Shown here: positions 1 through 7,305 of the stretch, piece by piece
Numbering within the stretch: the stretch's first letter is position 1
How the letters are laid out: each line of letters opens with the position of its first letter
Assembly: GCA_016763595.1 (NCBI GenBank)
Contig: JAESTN010000146.1
Coordinates: 1 to 8,311, forward strand
DNA from: Flavobacteriaceae bacterium
Lineage (GTDB): Bacteria; Bacteroidota; Bacteroidia; Flavobacteriales; Flavobacteriaceae
Length of the DNA: 8,311 nucleotides
Reading direction: 5' to 3'
The notes under the pieces: generated by a model
Told to the model about the DNA's origin: nothing
Databases searched by the model: none
Seen by the model: the letters and a program-made list of their open reading frames with translations, nothing else
Position numbers and translations under genes: made by a program

Positions 1-1548
1 GGCTTTACAGGAAATGATCATTTGGGTTTTCCTAATTCAGATATTACAAGTCAAGTAGAGTACCACAACCCAGATGTATTATTTTTCTCAGGTGACCAAT
101 TGTATGAGCCAACAGGAGGCTATGGAGTTCAGCGGTTTCCACATGATAAAGCAATATTAGATTATTTACGAAAATGGTATATGTATGGTTGGGCTTTTAG
201 AGATTTGATGAAAGACAGACCTACAATAAGCATTACTGATGATCATGATGTGTTTCATGGAAATATATGGGGAGCTGGAGGAAAAGCAACTCCCAAAGAT
301 TTTGGCTATGGAGCGAAGGCACAAGATGCAGGTGGGTATAAGATGCCTGCTTTGTGGGTAAATATGGTTCAAAGAACGCAAACAAGTCATTTGCCAGATC
401 CATTTGATCCAACTCCAGTAAGTCAAGGTATTGGTACGTATTATACCGACATGGATTATGGTGGGATTAGTTTTGCAATTCTAGAAGACAGAAAATTTAA
501 GTCAGCACCGAAAGCATTGTTACCAAAAGCAGATATTTGGAATGGTTGGGCTCAAAATAAAAAGTTTGATATGAAAAAAGAAGGAGATGTTTCTGGGGCA
601 AAATTGTTGGGAGATCGACAGTTGTTGTTTTTAGAGCATTGGGTTTCTGATTGGAGTGAACAAACATCAATGAAAATGTTGTTGTCACAGACAATTTTCG
701 CAAATGTTGCCACCTTACCAAAAGAAGCAATGTCTGGCGCAATTATTCCTAAATTGAGAATTATGCACCAAGGAGATTATGCTAAAAATGATAGACCTGT
801 GGCAGATTTAGACTCAAATGGATGGCCACAATCTGGAAGGAATTCTGCAGTGAAAATTCTAAGAAAAGGATTTGCGGTTCATTTAGCTGGGGACCAACAT
901 TTGGGCTCAACAATTCAATATGGAGTAGATGATTGGGGTGATAGTGGATTTGCGTTGTGTGTGCCTTCTATTTCTAATCATTGGCCTAGAAGATGGTATC
1001 CTTTGGTAAAAGGCGTTGATAGAAATCCAGATAAACCAAAATATACAGGTGGGTTTGAAGATGGATTTGGAAATAAAATGACGGTATTTGCAGTGTCAAA
1101 TCCAACATTTACAAATAAAAAACCTTCAAGGTTGCATGATAGAGCTACTGGATATGGAATTGTTAGATTGAACAAAAAAACAAGAGAAATTGTGATGGAA
1201 TGCTGGCCTAGATTGGCAAACCCGAAAAATGGAGACGGAGATCAATACGAAGGGTGGCCAATAACAATTCAACAAGAACAAAATTATGGAAAAAAAGCAG
1301 TGGCTTATTTACCTGAATTAAAAATTACTGGAATTGAAAATCCAGTACTTCAAGTTGTTGATAATACAGCTAAAGAAATTGTGTATACACTAAGAATTAA
1401 AGGGAACAATTTCACCCCTAAAGTATTTAATGCTTCACACTCTTATACATTGAAAATGGGTGCTTCGACGAGCAATTTCACAAAAACAATAAAAAATATA
1501 GTACCAACTAAAGAAGCTTCAGTTCTTACTGTTAATTTCAATGAATAA
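1..1548 (+). CDS. PhoD-like metallophosphatase (alkaline phosphatase D family), 5'-truncated
   Basis: The reading frame is open from the first base, so the gene begins upstream of the window; 515 codons are visible and the N-terminus with any export signal is missing. Numbering from nt 1, GDQLYE (residues 31-36), the acidic/His cluster DDHD (80-83, followed by VFHGNIWG) and GDQH (297-300, in LAGDQHLGS) match the metal-binding motifs of PhoD-like phosphatases, which hydrolyse phosphate mono- or diesters outside the cytoplasm using a metal centre. The first motif is GDQLYE rather than the more usual GDNIY, so this is a divergent subgroup and the substrate is uncertain. About 70 residues after the catalytic domain (from roughly 440) look like a small beta-rich domain ending the protein; no obvious sorting tag is seen. 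The last 8 bp overlap the next gene, suggesting co-transcription. The TTG at nt 22 is only an in-frame leucine, not the true start. Confidence 0.85.
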   Translation, partial: GFTGNDHLGFPNSDITSQVEYHNPDVLFFSGDQLYEPTGGYGVQRFPHDKAILDYLRKWYMYGWAFRDLMKDRPTISITDDHDVFHGNIWGAGGKATPKDFGYGAKAQDAGGYKMPALWVNMVQRTQTSHLPDPFDPTPVSQGIGTYYTDMDYGGISFAILEDRKFKSAPKALLPKADIWNGWAQNKKFDMKKEGDVSGAKLLGDRQLLFLEHWVSDWSEQTSMKMLLSQTIFANVATLPKEAMSGAIIPKLRIMHQGDYAKNDRPVADLDSNGWPQSGRNSAVKILRKGFAVHLAGDQHLGSTIQYGVDDWGDSGFALCVPSISNHWPRRWYPLVKGVDRNPDKPKYTGGFEDGFGNKMTVFAVSNPTFTNKKPSRLHDRATGYGIVRLNKKTREIVMECWPRLANPKNGDGDQYEGWPITIQQEQNYGKKAVAYLPELKITGIENPVLQVVDNTAKEIVYTLRIKGNNFTPKVFNASHSYTLKMGASTSNFTKTIKNIVPTKEASVLTVNFNE

Positions 1549-1921
1549 AAGCATATTGAAAACTATTGAATGGATTTTAAGAATTGGAATTTTCCTGTGT
1601 TTTTTAGGGCATGGAGTCATTGCGCTAGGTGAAAACACAGCTTGGATTCCTTACCTAGAGCTGCTTGGTTTAAAAGGAAATGTTGCACTTGATGTGATGT
1701 TTATTATTGGAATAGTAGATGTTCTTGTAGCGTTTGTTATTTTAATAAAACCGATAAAAATTATTGTTTTTTGGGCTTGTTTTTGGACGTTAATAACAGC
1801 TCTTGTCAGGCCAATTTCTGGGGAGTCAATTTGGACATTTGTTGAGCGAGGCCCTAATTGGATTACACCAATTCTGTTGTACTTAGTTCTTTATAAAATT
1901 CAAAAAAAACTTATTGATTAG
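1541..1921 (+). CDS. small four-helix membrane protein, DoxX-like
   Basis: A 126-residue, very hydrophobic protein with four predicted membrane helices at about 11-29, 48-69, 71-88 and 106-119. The first helix carries a GHG motif (residues 23-25), as in the DoxX-like membrane family. A polar loop before the last helix contains RPISGES and ERGPNW (about 90-107), which may form a conserved functional surface. The role is unknown; DoxX relatives have been linked to quinone or thiol redox chemistry, but nothing here proves that. The ATG lies inside the end of the phosphatase gene (shared ATGAATAA), so translation is probably coupled to it. The 3' end overlaps the convergent gene on the other strand by 11 bp. 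Membrane topology is a confident reading of the sequence; the family name is an inference from overall layout and GHG. Confidence 0.72.
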   Translation: MNKSILKTIEWILRIGIFLCFLGHGVIALGENTAWIPYLELLGLKGNVALDVMFIIGIVDVLVAFVILIKPIKIIVFWACFWTLITALVRPISGESIWTFVERGPNWITPILLYLVLYKIQKKLID

Positions 1922-2525
1922 AGTTTATCAAACATTTCTCATTTTTCCATTTGCCCTTCAGTTCTTTTTTAGAGAGTAATTTGTCATCACAAGTCAAGTA
2001 TTCTTTTTTGTAATCTTTTTTAATGACCTTTAATTTACCTGCTAAAATAGCATTGATAATTGTATAAATCAATCCGTTTTTTGGATGTGGAACGCCTTTT
2101 TGTGTAAAGATTAGACCAACGTTGTTGTTATACAAATCCATGTCAGAGGAGACTTTATCGGGTGCCTCTCCATCTTCTAATGAACTATTTTTGTATTGCT
2201 GATAGTTAGCCTTCTCGTGTGCTTTTCCTAAAGATTTAGCCGCTCTTTTTCCTATTTCTTGATGTAGGCGAGCCATCCAATAGGCGTGCCTAAATGCATC
2301 TACCTGTCCACCACTTTTATCGCCATCTAATAAAGGTGTTTTGGCAATGGAATCTGCAACGTGTTGTGCTTCTTTGGCTACTACATATGCTTTTTTTGCT
2401 TTAAAAACATGAAAGACTGTCCATGTTTTTTCTGCGCAAGATAATTTCTTAAATCGCTGCCAATTAGATTGAGAGTACCCAGAAAAAGAAAATAATAGAA
2501 CATAAAAAAGCAGTACTTTCTTCAT
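1911..2525 (-). CDS. secreted protein with DAFRHAYW/MDLYNNNVG signature (DUF6973-like), function unknown
   Basis: A 204-residue protein with a clear signal peptide (MKK, a hydrophobic core, likely cleavage near SGYSQ, residues 15-19), so it acts outside the cytoplasm. The mature part has a short Lys-rich helix region (about 40-60), then GGQVDAFRHAYW (72-83), AHE (102-104) and DMDLYNNNVG (128-137). This spacing of Asp, His, Glu and Asn residues looks like an active or metal-binding site and resembles the bacterial DUF6973 group, for which I know no established function. Cysteines 30, 179 and 197 could form disulfides after export. The basic C-terminal tail (about 165-200) is poorly conserved-looking. 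It lies 41 bp downstream of the propeller gene on the same strand, and its start codon sits in the loop of a strong hairpin (2506-2545). The start is supported because only it gives an intact signal peptide. Confidence 0.75.
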   Translation of the reverse strand: MKKVLLFYVLLFSFSGYSQSNWQRFKKLSCAEKTWTVFHVFKAKKAYVVAKEAQHVADSIAKTPLLDGDKSGGQVDAFRHAYWMARLHQEIGKRAAKSLGKAHEKANYQQYKNSSLEDGEAPDKVSSDMDLYNNNVGLIFTQKGVPHPKNGLIYTIINAILAGKLKVIKKDYKKEYLTCDDKLLSKKELKGKWKNEKCLINSNQ

Positions 2526-2545
2526 AAGATAAAAGTACTGCTTTT
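2506..2545 (-). terminator. terminator-like hairpin enclosing the start codon of the downstream gene
   Basis: A perfect 14-bp inverted repeat (2506-2519 against 2532-2545, core GCAGTAC/GTACTGC) with a 12-nt loop. Read on the minus strand, the stem ends in a run of six T, as in a Rho-independent terminator for the propeller gene that stops at 2567. The loop holds the ATG (2523-2525) of the next gene, and the distal arm encodes its residues 3-7. The structure could therefore terminate, attenuate or hide the start codon. Confidence 0.7.
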
Positions 2546-2566
2546 ATGAAACCATAAGACTTAAAA

Positions 2567-5395
2567 TTATTTAATTTCTAAGGTTTGTTTTTGGTTACCA
2601 ACTTTCAACGTGTATGTTCCTTTTGGTAAATAGTACACATCATTTTGTGCCGCTTTTAAGGTGGCTTTCTTATGTGCTTTAGCATATGCTTTTCTACCTT
2701 TTTTAGAAAATGAAACATCAAAAGAAGTGGGATTAAATCCTTTGATTGCATTTACAGTAAATGAATTTACTTGAATCGTTCCTGAAAAGACATTAACAGT
2801 AACTTTTTTTGCCGAATTTGAAAATAAAGAGAGTCCTACTTTTGGCAAATTTGGTTTTGACCATTGACTCCAAGAACTTCCCCAACGAGAAGATTTACGA
2901 ATGCTTTTTACTTCAAATAAATGAGCTGACTCAGAACTTATATCATTGAATTTCTGTACTTGTGCAATGCTTGTTTTGTAGATACTTCTACCATGTGTTC
3001 CAACAAGTAATTCTTTGTCTCTTTCTTGTATTACAATGTCATGAACAGCTACATTTGGTAGGCCATTGCTAAACGCATGCCAATCAGTACCGTTGTTAAA
3101 AGAAACATACAATCCATTGTCTGTTCCGGCATATAAAATATGTTCGTTTTCTGTATCTTCTTTAATTACATTTACCGCAGAGGAAGGGATGTTACTACTA
3201 ATACTTTTCCAGGTTTGTCCATAGTTTTCTGACGAATACATATACACACCAAAATCATCAGAACGCATTCCGTTTAAAGTAACATACACGCTGCCTTTTT
3301 TATATTTAGAGGCGATTATTCTACTTACCCATAAGTTTTTTGGCAAGTTTCCTGTAATATTATTCCATGTGTTTCCGCCATCTTTTGTTACGTGAATCAA
3401 GCCATCATCAGAACCTGTATAGATCAATCCAAATTGTAATGGGCTTTCAGAAATTGTAGCTAAGGTTCCGTAAGGCACATTTCCTTTTTTACCACCTGTT
3501 GTTAAATCATCAGAAATAACTTCAAAAGTATTTCCTTGGTCCATAGAACGCAATAATTTATTGGCACCCATGTATAAAATATCTTGATTGTGTGGCGATA
3601 ATAGGATTGGTGTTTGCCAATTATATCTGTAAGGAGAATCTCCTAATTTATGTTTAGGGTGAATAGATTTTCTTTTACCTGTTTTTAAATTCAACCTAAA
3701 ATAATATCCAAATTGTGAACCCGTATATACGGTTTCATTATCTCTAGTATCAATCTGAACTTGCATTCCATCTCCACCACCAATTCTTTTATATGCGTAG
3801 TTTCCAGAGCCATTCCATCCTTTAGAAAAACGGTAGTTACTTGGTCCATACCAAACCCCGTTGTCTTGTAAGCCTCCAAAAACATTGTAGGGTTTTTTGT
3901 TGTCAACATTAATAGCATAAAATTGTCCAACTGCCTGTGGATTGTTTTTCGTCCAGTTTTTACCATCATCAAAAGTGATGTTGATACCACCATCATTTCC
4001 GTTTACAATATGACCCGGTTTATTTGGATTTACCCATAAAGCTTGATGATCTGAGTGCATGTTTGATGCGCCAATATTTTTGAATGTTTTACCACCGTCA
4101 TTAGATTTTAATAAAGGAACTCCGCCAATATAAATCTTATTTTGATCTAGTTGACTTACGCCTATAATACCAAAGTAATATCCATAAGAACTATATACGC
4201 CATCTAAATACCCTTTGTGTGTTTTCTTCCAAGAACTACCTCCAGTTGTAGACTTGTACACTTCTGCTCCAATTACAGGCGAGTTGAATAATCTAGAGTT
4301 TGCATCTTCTAAATAACTTGCTAAATGACTTGGCTTTAAACTTCCTTTTTTAACCGCAGCTTTTACAGTTGTAGCGGTTTCACTTCTATCAAAACGATTG
4401 CTTCGCAAATAGGTGTTTAATTGTTTGTCATCTAATTTCGAAAAAGCAGCAACAGACATGGTTTTAAAATCATCTTTCTGAATTCCGGTTCCTTTTTTCT
4501 TCGGTGTTGCTTTTCTTCTAAACTGATTGTCTAAAAAAGCATAGACCACATTGTCATTAAATGCAGCCAATCCAATTCGTCCAACACCTGTTCCAATAGG
4601 AAATCCTTTTCCTTTTGTGGTTAACTTTTTCCAAGTAGAACCAGCATCTGTACTTTTATAAATTGCAGAGCCATTTCCGTCTCCATCAAAGTCCCATGAT
4701 TTACGAATACGTTCCCAGGATGCTGCAAACAATACATTTGGGTTTTTTGGAGAAACACTGATATCAATAACACCCGTCATGTCATTAATAAATAGGGTGT
4801 TTTTCCAAGTTTTTCCACCGTCAGTAGTTTTATAAATACCACGTTGTTTATTTTTAGAATATAAATGTCCAATCACACCAATCACTACTTCATCAGGATT
4901 GTTTTTATTAATGATGATTCTACCAATATGCTGTGAGTCAGATAAACCAACATGTTGCCAGGTTTTTCCTTTGTCAGCAGATTTTAAAATTCCGATTCCA
5001 GGATATGAAGAACGAGAAGAGTTGCTTTCTCCTGTTCCTACCCAGATTGTTCCATTTTTCCAATCAATAGCAATGTCTCCAATATTTTGAGTTGGAGCGT
5101 TGTCCATTACTGGCGTAAAAGAAGTTCCGTTGTTGTTTGTGTACCACAAACCACCAGAAGCATAGCCCACATAAAACTCATTTGTATTGTTTGGGTTTAC
5201 ATCAATATCTACCACACGACCACTCATAATTGTGGGTCCGATGTTAGTGAATTCAATGTTTTTAACAATGGAGTTTTTTGTTAATACTTCTTTTTGTTTT
5301 AAGGATTGTTCAATTTGATTTGCTGTTGTAGTTTGCTGCGCATTTATAGATAATGCAATAAACAAAGCTGCAAAAGCAGTAGTTAGTTTTTTCAT
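2567..5395 (-). CDS. secreted Asp-box (BNR) beta-propeller protein, VPS10/sortilin-like
   Basis: A 942-residue exported protein: signal peptide with probable cleavage after INA (residue 19). It contains about eleven Asp-box motifs of the S/T-x-D-x-G-x-T-W/F type, near residues 86, 139, 190, 248, 382, 431, 474, 617, 670, 721 and 765, for example TTDGGKTW, SNDGGKTF and TKDGGNTW. Such repeats build the beta-propellers of sialidases, xyloglucanases and VPS10/sortilin proteins; flavobacterial relatives are usually named VPS10-domain or WD40/YVTN/BNR-like proteins. The tandem layout suggests two propellers packed together. A Lys-rich, helical insertion (about 293-372) interrupts the first. The last ~120 residues (about 822-942) form a beta-rich terminal domain ending KGTYTLKVGNQKQTLEIK, which does not obviously match a type IX secretion tag. 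Catalytic residues cannot be assigned, so hydrolase versus binding function is open. No clean promoter was found in the 130 bp upstream; transcription diverges from the helicase gene. Confidence 0.85.
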   Translation of the reverse strand: MKKLTTAFAALFIALSINAQQTTTANQIEQSLKQKEVLTKNSIVKNIEFTNIGPTIMSGRVVDIDVNPNNTNEFYVGYASGGLWYTNNNGTSFTPVMDNAPTQNIGDIAIDWKNGTIWVGTGESNSSRSSYPGIGILKSADKGKTWQHVGLSDSQHIGRIIINKNNPDEVVIGVIGHLYSKNKQRGIYKTTDGGKTWKNTLFINDMTGVIDISVSPKNPNVLFAASWERIRKSWDFDGDGNGSAIYKSTDAGSTWKKLTTKGKGFPIGTGVGRIGLAAFNDNVVYAFLDNQFRRKATPKKKGTGIQKDDFKTMSVAAFSKLDDKQLNTYLRSNRFDRSETATTVKAAVKKGSLKPSHLASYLEDANSRLFNSPVIGAEVYKSTTGGSSWKKTHKGYLDGVYSSYGYYFGIIGVSQLDQNKIYIGGVPLLKSNDGGKTFKNIGASNMHSDHQALWVNPNKPGHIVNGNDGGINITFDDGKNWTKNNPQAVGQFYAINVDNKKPYNVFGGLQDNGVWYGPSNYRFSKGWNGSGNYAYKRIGGGDGMQVQIDTRDNETVYTGSQFGYYFRLNLKTGKRKSIHPKHKLGDSPYRYNWQTPILLSPHNQDILYMGANKLLRSMDQGNTFEVISDDLTTGGKKGNVPYGTLATISESPLQFGLIYTGSDDGLIHVTKDGGNTWNNITGNLPKNLWVSRIIASKYKKGSVYVTLNGMRSDDFGVYMYSSENYGQTWKSISSNIPSSAVNVIKEDTENEHILYAGTDNGLYVSFNNGTDWHAFSNGLPNVAVHDIVIQERDKELLVGTHGRSIYKTSIAQVQKFNDISSESAHLFEVKSIRKSSRWGSSWSQWSKPNLPKVGLSLFSNSAKKVTVNVFSGTIQVNSFTVNAIKGFNPTSFDVSFSKKGRKAYAKAHKKATLKAAQNDVYYLPKGTYTLKVGNQKQTLEIK

Positions 5396-5505
5396 GGTTA
5401 GTTGTTTGAAGGCTCAAGTTAGTGCATGCAAAAGAGATTTCAAAAAATCTAAAGACGAAGTTTCTAGTTTTAACAAAATGTTATCATATCCAATAGAATT
5501 CAACG

Positions 5506-5513
5506 TATCTTTG
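5506..5513 (+). promoter_or_regulatory. Bacteroidota -7 promoter element for the helicase gene
   Basis: TATCTTTG matches the Bacteroidota -7 consensus TAnnTTTG exactly. The -33 TTG is not clean (TTA at 5481-5483 with a 22-bp spacer is the best candidate). Transcription would start near 5518, leaving only about 8 nt before the ATG at 5526 but about 46 nt before the ATG at 5565, which favours the latter start. Confidence 0.6.
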
Positions 5514-5564
5514 CCGATATAAAAAATGACAAAACCCTCCCCAAGTCATTTTAAAATTCACTTT

Positions 5565-6854
5565 ATGTCATTCAAATCTTTAGGATTAAATAATGCTTTA
5601 TTAAAAGCAGTTGAAAAACAAGGGTATGATACCCCTTCTCCAATACAAGTAAAAGCGATTCCACTAATTTTAGAAGGAAAAGATGTACTTGCGTCAGCAC
5701 AAACAGGAACAGGAAAAACCGCTGGTTTTACCTTGCCAATGTTACAAATATTAGATGGAACTAGGCACCCAAAGTTTAGACCAATTAGAGCATTGGTGTT
5801 AACTCCAACAAGAGAATTAGCAGCTCAAGTTCATGACAATGTAAGAGAGTATGGTGCTTTCTTAAACATGAAATCTACGGTGGTTTTTGGTGGTGTAAAA
5901 GCAAAAGCACAAATAGCGACTATTAAACAAGGAGTTGATGTGTTGGTTGCAACACCAGGAAGATTACTTGATTTAGAAAACCAGGGAGCTTTGTCTTTAA
6001 GGAGAGTCGAGATTTTAGTGTTGGATGAAGCAGACAGAATGTTAGACATGGGGTTTTTGAGAGACATCAAAAAGATCATGAGCATGATGCCTTCTAAGCG
6101 TCAAAATTTATTGTTCTCAGCAACCTTTTCTAGAGAAATAAAACAATTGGCTGCTGGTATTTTAAAAAATCCAGTATTGGTAGAAGCCGAACCAGAAAAT
6201 TCAACTGCAGAAAAAGTTACTCAAAAAGTATATCGTGTTGATAAAGGAAAAAAGACAGAATTGGTAACGAAGTTAATTTCAGAAGGGAATTGGAGACAGG
6301 TTTTAATGTTTACAAGAACCAAGCATGGAGCAAATAAGTTAACGAAGAAGTTAATAGACAGTAAAATTTCAGCGGCTGCTATACACGGTAATAAAAGTCA
6401 AGGTGCAAGAACAAAAGCATTGGCAGGGTTTAAAAACAACGATATTAGAGTTCTAGTGGCTACAGATATTGCAGCTCGTGGTTTAGATATCCCTTTATTG
6501 CCACATGTTATTAATTTCGAATTGCCAAATATACCAGAAGATTATGTGCATAGAATTGGTAGAACCGGTAGAGCTGGTGCAAAAGGAGAAGCCATTTCTT
6601 TAGTGTGTATTGAAGAAATGGAATATGTAAGAGAAATTGAAAAGTTGTTAAAACAAAAATTAGAAACTGAGGTAATAGAAGGGTTTGAGCCAAAAAACAA
6701 TGACGAGCCTGGAAAATCAAATTCTAAAAAGCCACAAAGGAAAAATCATACTCCAAAGAAAAGAAATCCAGGAGAAAACAAAGCAAGTAGAAGTAGAAAC
6801 GATAGTAGATCCTCTAGAAGAAAAGACAATAGGTCGTCTAGAAGATCTAATTAA
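5565..6854 (+). CDS. rhlE: DEAD-box ATP-dependent RNA helicase, RhlE-like
   Basis: A 429-residue SF2 helicase with all standard motifs: Q motif GYDTPSPIQ (20-28), Walker A AQTGTGKT (45-52), Ia PTRELA (81-86), Ib TPGR (130-133), DEAD (154-157), SAT (185-187), IV MFTRTK (248-253), [12 protein letters not shown] (299-309) and [12 protein letters not shown] (329-338). These mediate ATP-driven unwinding of short RNA duplexes in the cytoplasm, typically in ribosome assembly, mRNA decay or cold adaptation. A basic, Ser/Arg/Lys-rich, disordered tail (about 378-429) is typical of RhlE-like proteins and should bind RNA. I chose the ATG at 5565 because MSFKSLGL is the usual beginning of flavobacterial homologues and it fits the promoter; an in-frame ATG at 5526 would add 13 unconserved-looking residues. 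The gene ends at a strong terminator shared with the convergent cold-shock gene. The assignment to RhlE rather than another DEAD paralogue is likely but not certain. Confidence 0.93.
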   Translation: MSFKSLGLNNALLKAVEKQGYDTPSPIQVKAIPLILEGKDVLASAQTGTGKTAGFTLPMLQILDGTRHPKFRPIRALVLTPTRELAAQVHDNVREYGAFLNMKSTVVFGGVKAKAQIATIKQGVDVLVATPGRLLDLENQGALSLRRVEILVLDEADRMLDMGFLRDIKKIMSMMPSKRQNLLFSATFSREIKQLAAGILKNPVLVEAEPENSTAEKVTQKVYRVDKGKKTELVTKLISEGNWRQVLMFTRTKHGANKLTKKLIDSKISAAAIHGNKSQGARTKALAGFKNNDIRVLVATDIAARGLDIPLLPHVINFELPNIPEDYVHRIGRTGRAGAKGEAISLVCIEEMEYVREIEKLLKQKLETEVIEGFEPKNNDEPGKSNSKKPQRKNHTPKKRNPGENKASRSRNDSRSSRRKDNRSSRRSN

Positions 6855-6861
6855 AGAACAA

Positions 6862-6898
6862 AAAAAGACCTACTAATAAGTAATTAGTAGGTCTTTTT
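6862..6898. terminator. bidirectional Rho-independent terminator between helicase and csp
   Basis: A perfect 16-bp inverted repeat (6862-6877 against 6883-6898, core GACCTACTAAT/ATTAGTAGGTC) with a 5-nt loop, flanked by an A-run on the left and a T-run on the right. It begins 7 bp after the helicase stop and lies 19 bp past the stop of the convergent cold-shock gene, so it can end transcription from both sides. Confidence 0.92.
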
Positions 6899-6917
6899 AA
6901 TTAAAAAAGTATATATA

Positions 6918-7109
6918 TTAGATAACTTTCACGTTTACCGCGTTCATTCCTTTTCTACCTTCTTGTAAGTCAAATTCTACATCATCTCCTTCTCTAACCT
7001 CATCGATTAATCCAGAAATGTGTACGAAATGTTCTTTGTTGTTGTCTTCTTCAACGATGAATCCAAATCCTTTAGATTCATTGAAAAATTTTACTGATCC
7101 TTTAGCCAT
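6918..7109 (-). CDS. CspA-type cold-shock protein
   Basis: A 63-residue single cold-shock domain, near the normal family length of 65-70. The RNA-binding motifs RNP1 (KGFGFI, residues 13-18) and RNP2 (HFVHIS, 27-32) are intact, and the N-terminus MAKGSVKFFNESKGFGFI is typical of the family. These proteins bind single-stranded RNA and DNA and melt mRNA secondary structure, helping translation and transcription at low temperature or during growth transitions. The predicted 5' leader is only about 25 nt, much shorter than the long thermosensor leader of E. coli cspA, so a leader-based cold switch is unlikely here. It faces the helicase gene across a shared terminator and diverges from the aminopeptidase gene. 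Which paralogue this is (cspA, cspC and so on) cannot be told from the sequence. Confidence 0.95.
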   Translation of the reverse strand: MAKGSVKFFNESKGFGFIVEEDNNKEHFVHISGLIDEVREGDDVEFDLQEGRKGMNAVNVKVI

Positions 7110-7140
7110 TGTAATAATTTGTTAAAAATAATATTAGCGG

Positions 7141-7148
7141 CAAATGTA
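7141..7148 (-). promoter_or_regulatory. Bacteroidota -7 promoter element for the cold-shock gene
   Basis: The minus strand reads TACATTTG, an exact TAnnTTTG match, 31 bp upstream of the csp start codon. The predicted transcription start is near 7135. No TTG is seen at -33; the sequence there is nearly pure A/T (including the palindrome ATTAAAAATTTTAAT at 7165-7179), which may act like an UP element. Confidence 0.6.
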
Positions 7149-7183
7149 GTGTTATTTATTTTAAATTAAAAATTTTAATGGGG

Positions 7184-7200
7184 TGTAAATGCTTGTAAAT
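7184..7200. repeat. TGTAAAT direct repeat, one helical turn apart
   Basis: TGTAAAT occurs at 7184-7190 and again at 7194-7200, a 10-bp period that places both copies on the same face of the helix. It lies between the two divergent promoters, about where a regulator could act on either. Two 7-mers in A/T-rich DNA can arise by chance, so this is only a candidate operator. Confidence 0.3.
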
Positions 7201-7278
7201 CAATATTCATTGTACGCTTTCAAGAATAAATTGTATTAAAACACGGTTTTAGCACAAAAGATTCTTTCTATAAATCAG

Positions 7279-7286
7279 TACATTTG
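7279..7286 (+). promoter_or_regulatory. Bacteroidota -7 promoter element for the aminopeptidase gene
   Basis: TACATTTG matches TAnnTTTG exactly and lies 19 bp before the ATG at 7306, giving a short leader of about 14 nt. A -33 TTG is not evident at the usual spacing. The octamer is identical to the one serving the divergent cold-shock gene. Confidence 0.6.
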
Positions 7287-7305
7287 TTAGCATAAAAGAC
7301 AAAAA

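Noticed and set aside
22..24. TTG as the start codon of the phosphatase gene
   Set aside because: The frame stays open to nt 1 and the encoded sequence lacks the export signal and first part of the catalytic domain, so the gene simply enters from outside the window.
166..426. Minus-strand open frame of 86 codons inside the phosphatase gene
   Set aside because: It lies fully within a well-supported gene and its translation has no recognisable motif; the same applies to the other opposite-strand frames inside the phosphatase, propeller and helicase genes.
1907..1926. Weak hairpin AAACT...AGTTT between the convergent genes
   Set aside because: The stem is only 5 bp of A/T-rich pairs with a 10-nt loop, too weak to call a terminator.
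4899..5284. Two plus-strand open frames (63 and 65 codons) opposite the propeller gene
   Set aside because: They are antisense shadows of a strongly supported coding region and show no domain, promoter or start context of their own.
2567..5395. The many Asp-box copies as a tandem DNA repeat
   Set aside because: The motif repeats at the protein level with irregular spacing and diverged codons; there is no DNA-level tandem array.
5396..5525. A promoter for the propeller gene on the minus strand
   Set aside because: No exact TAnnTTTG is found on the minus strand; the nearest (TAACATTTTG, 5471-5480 region) has the wrong spacing.
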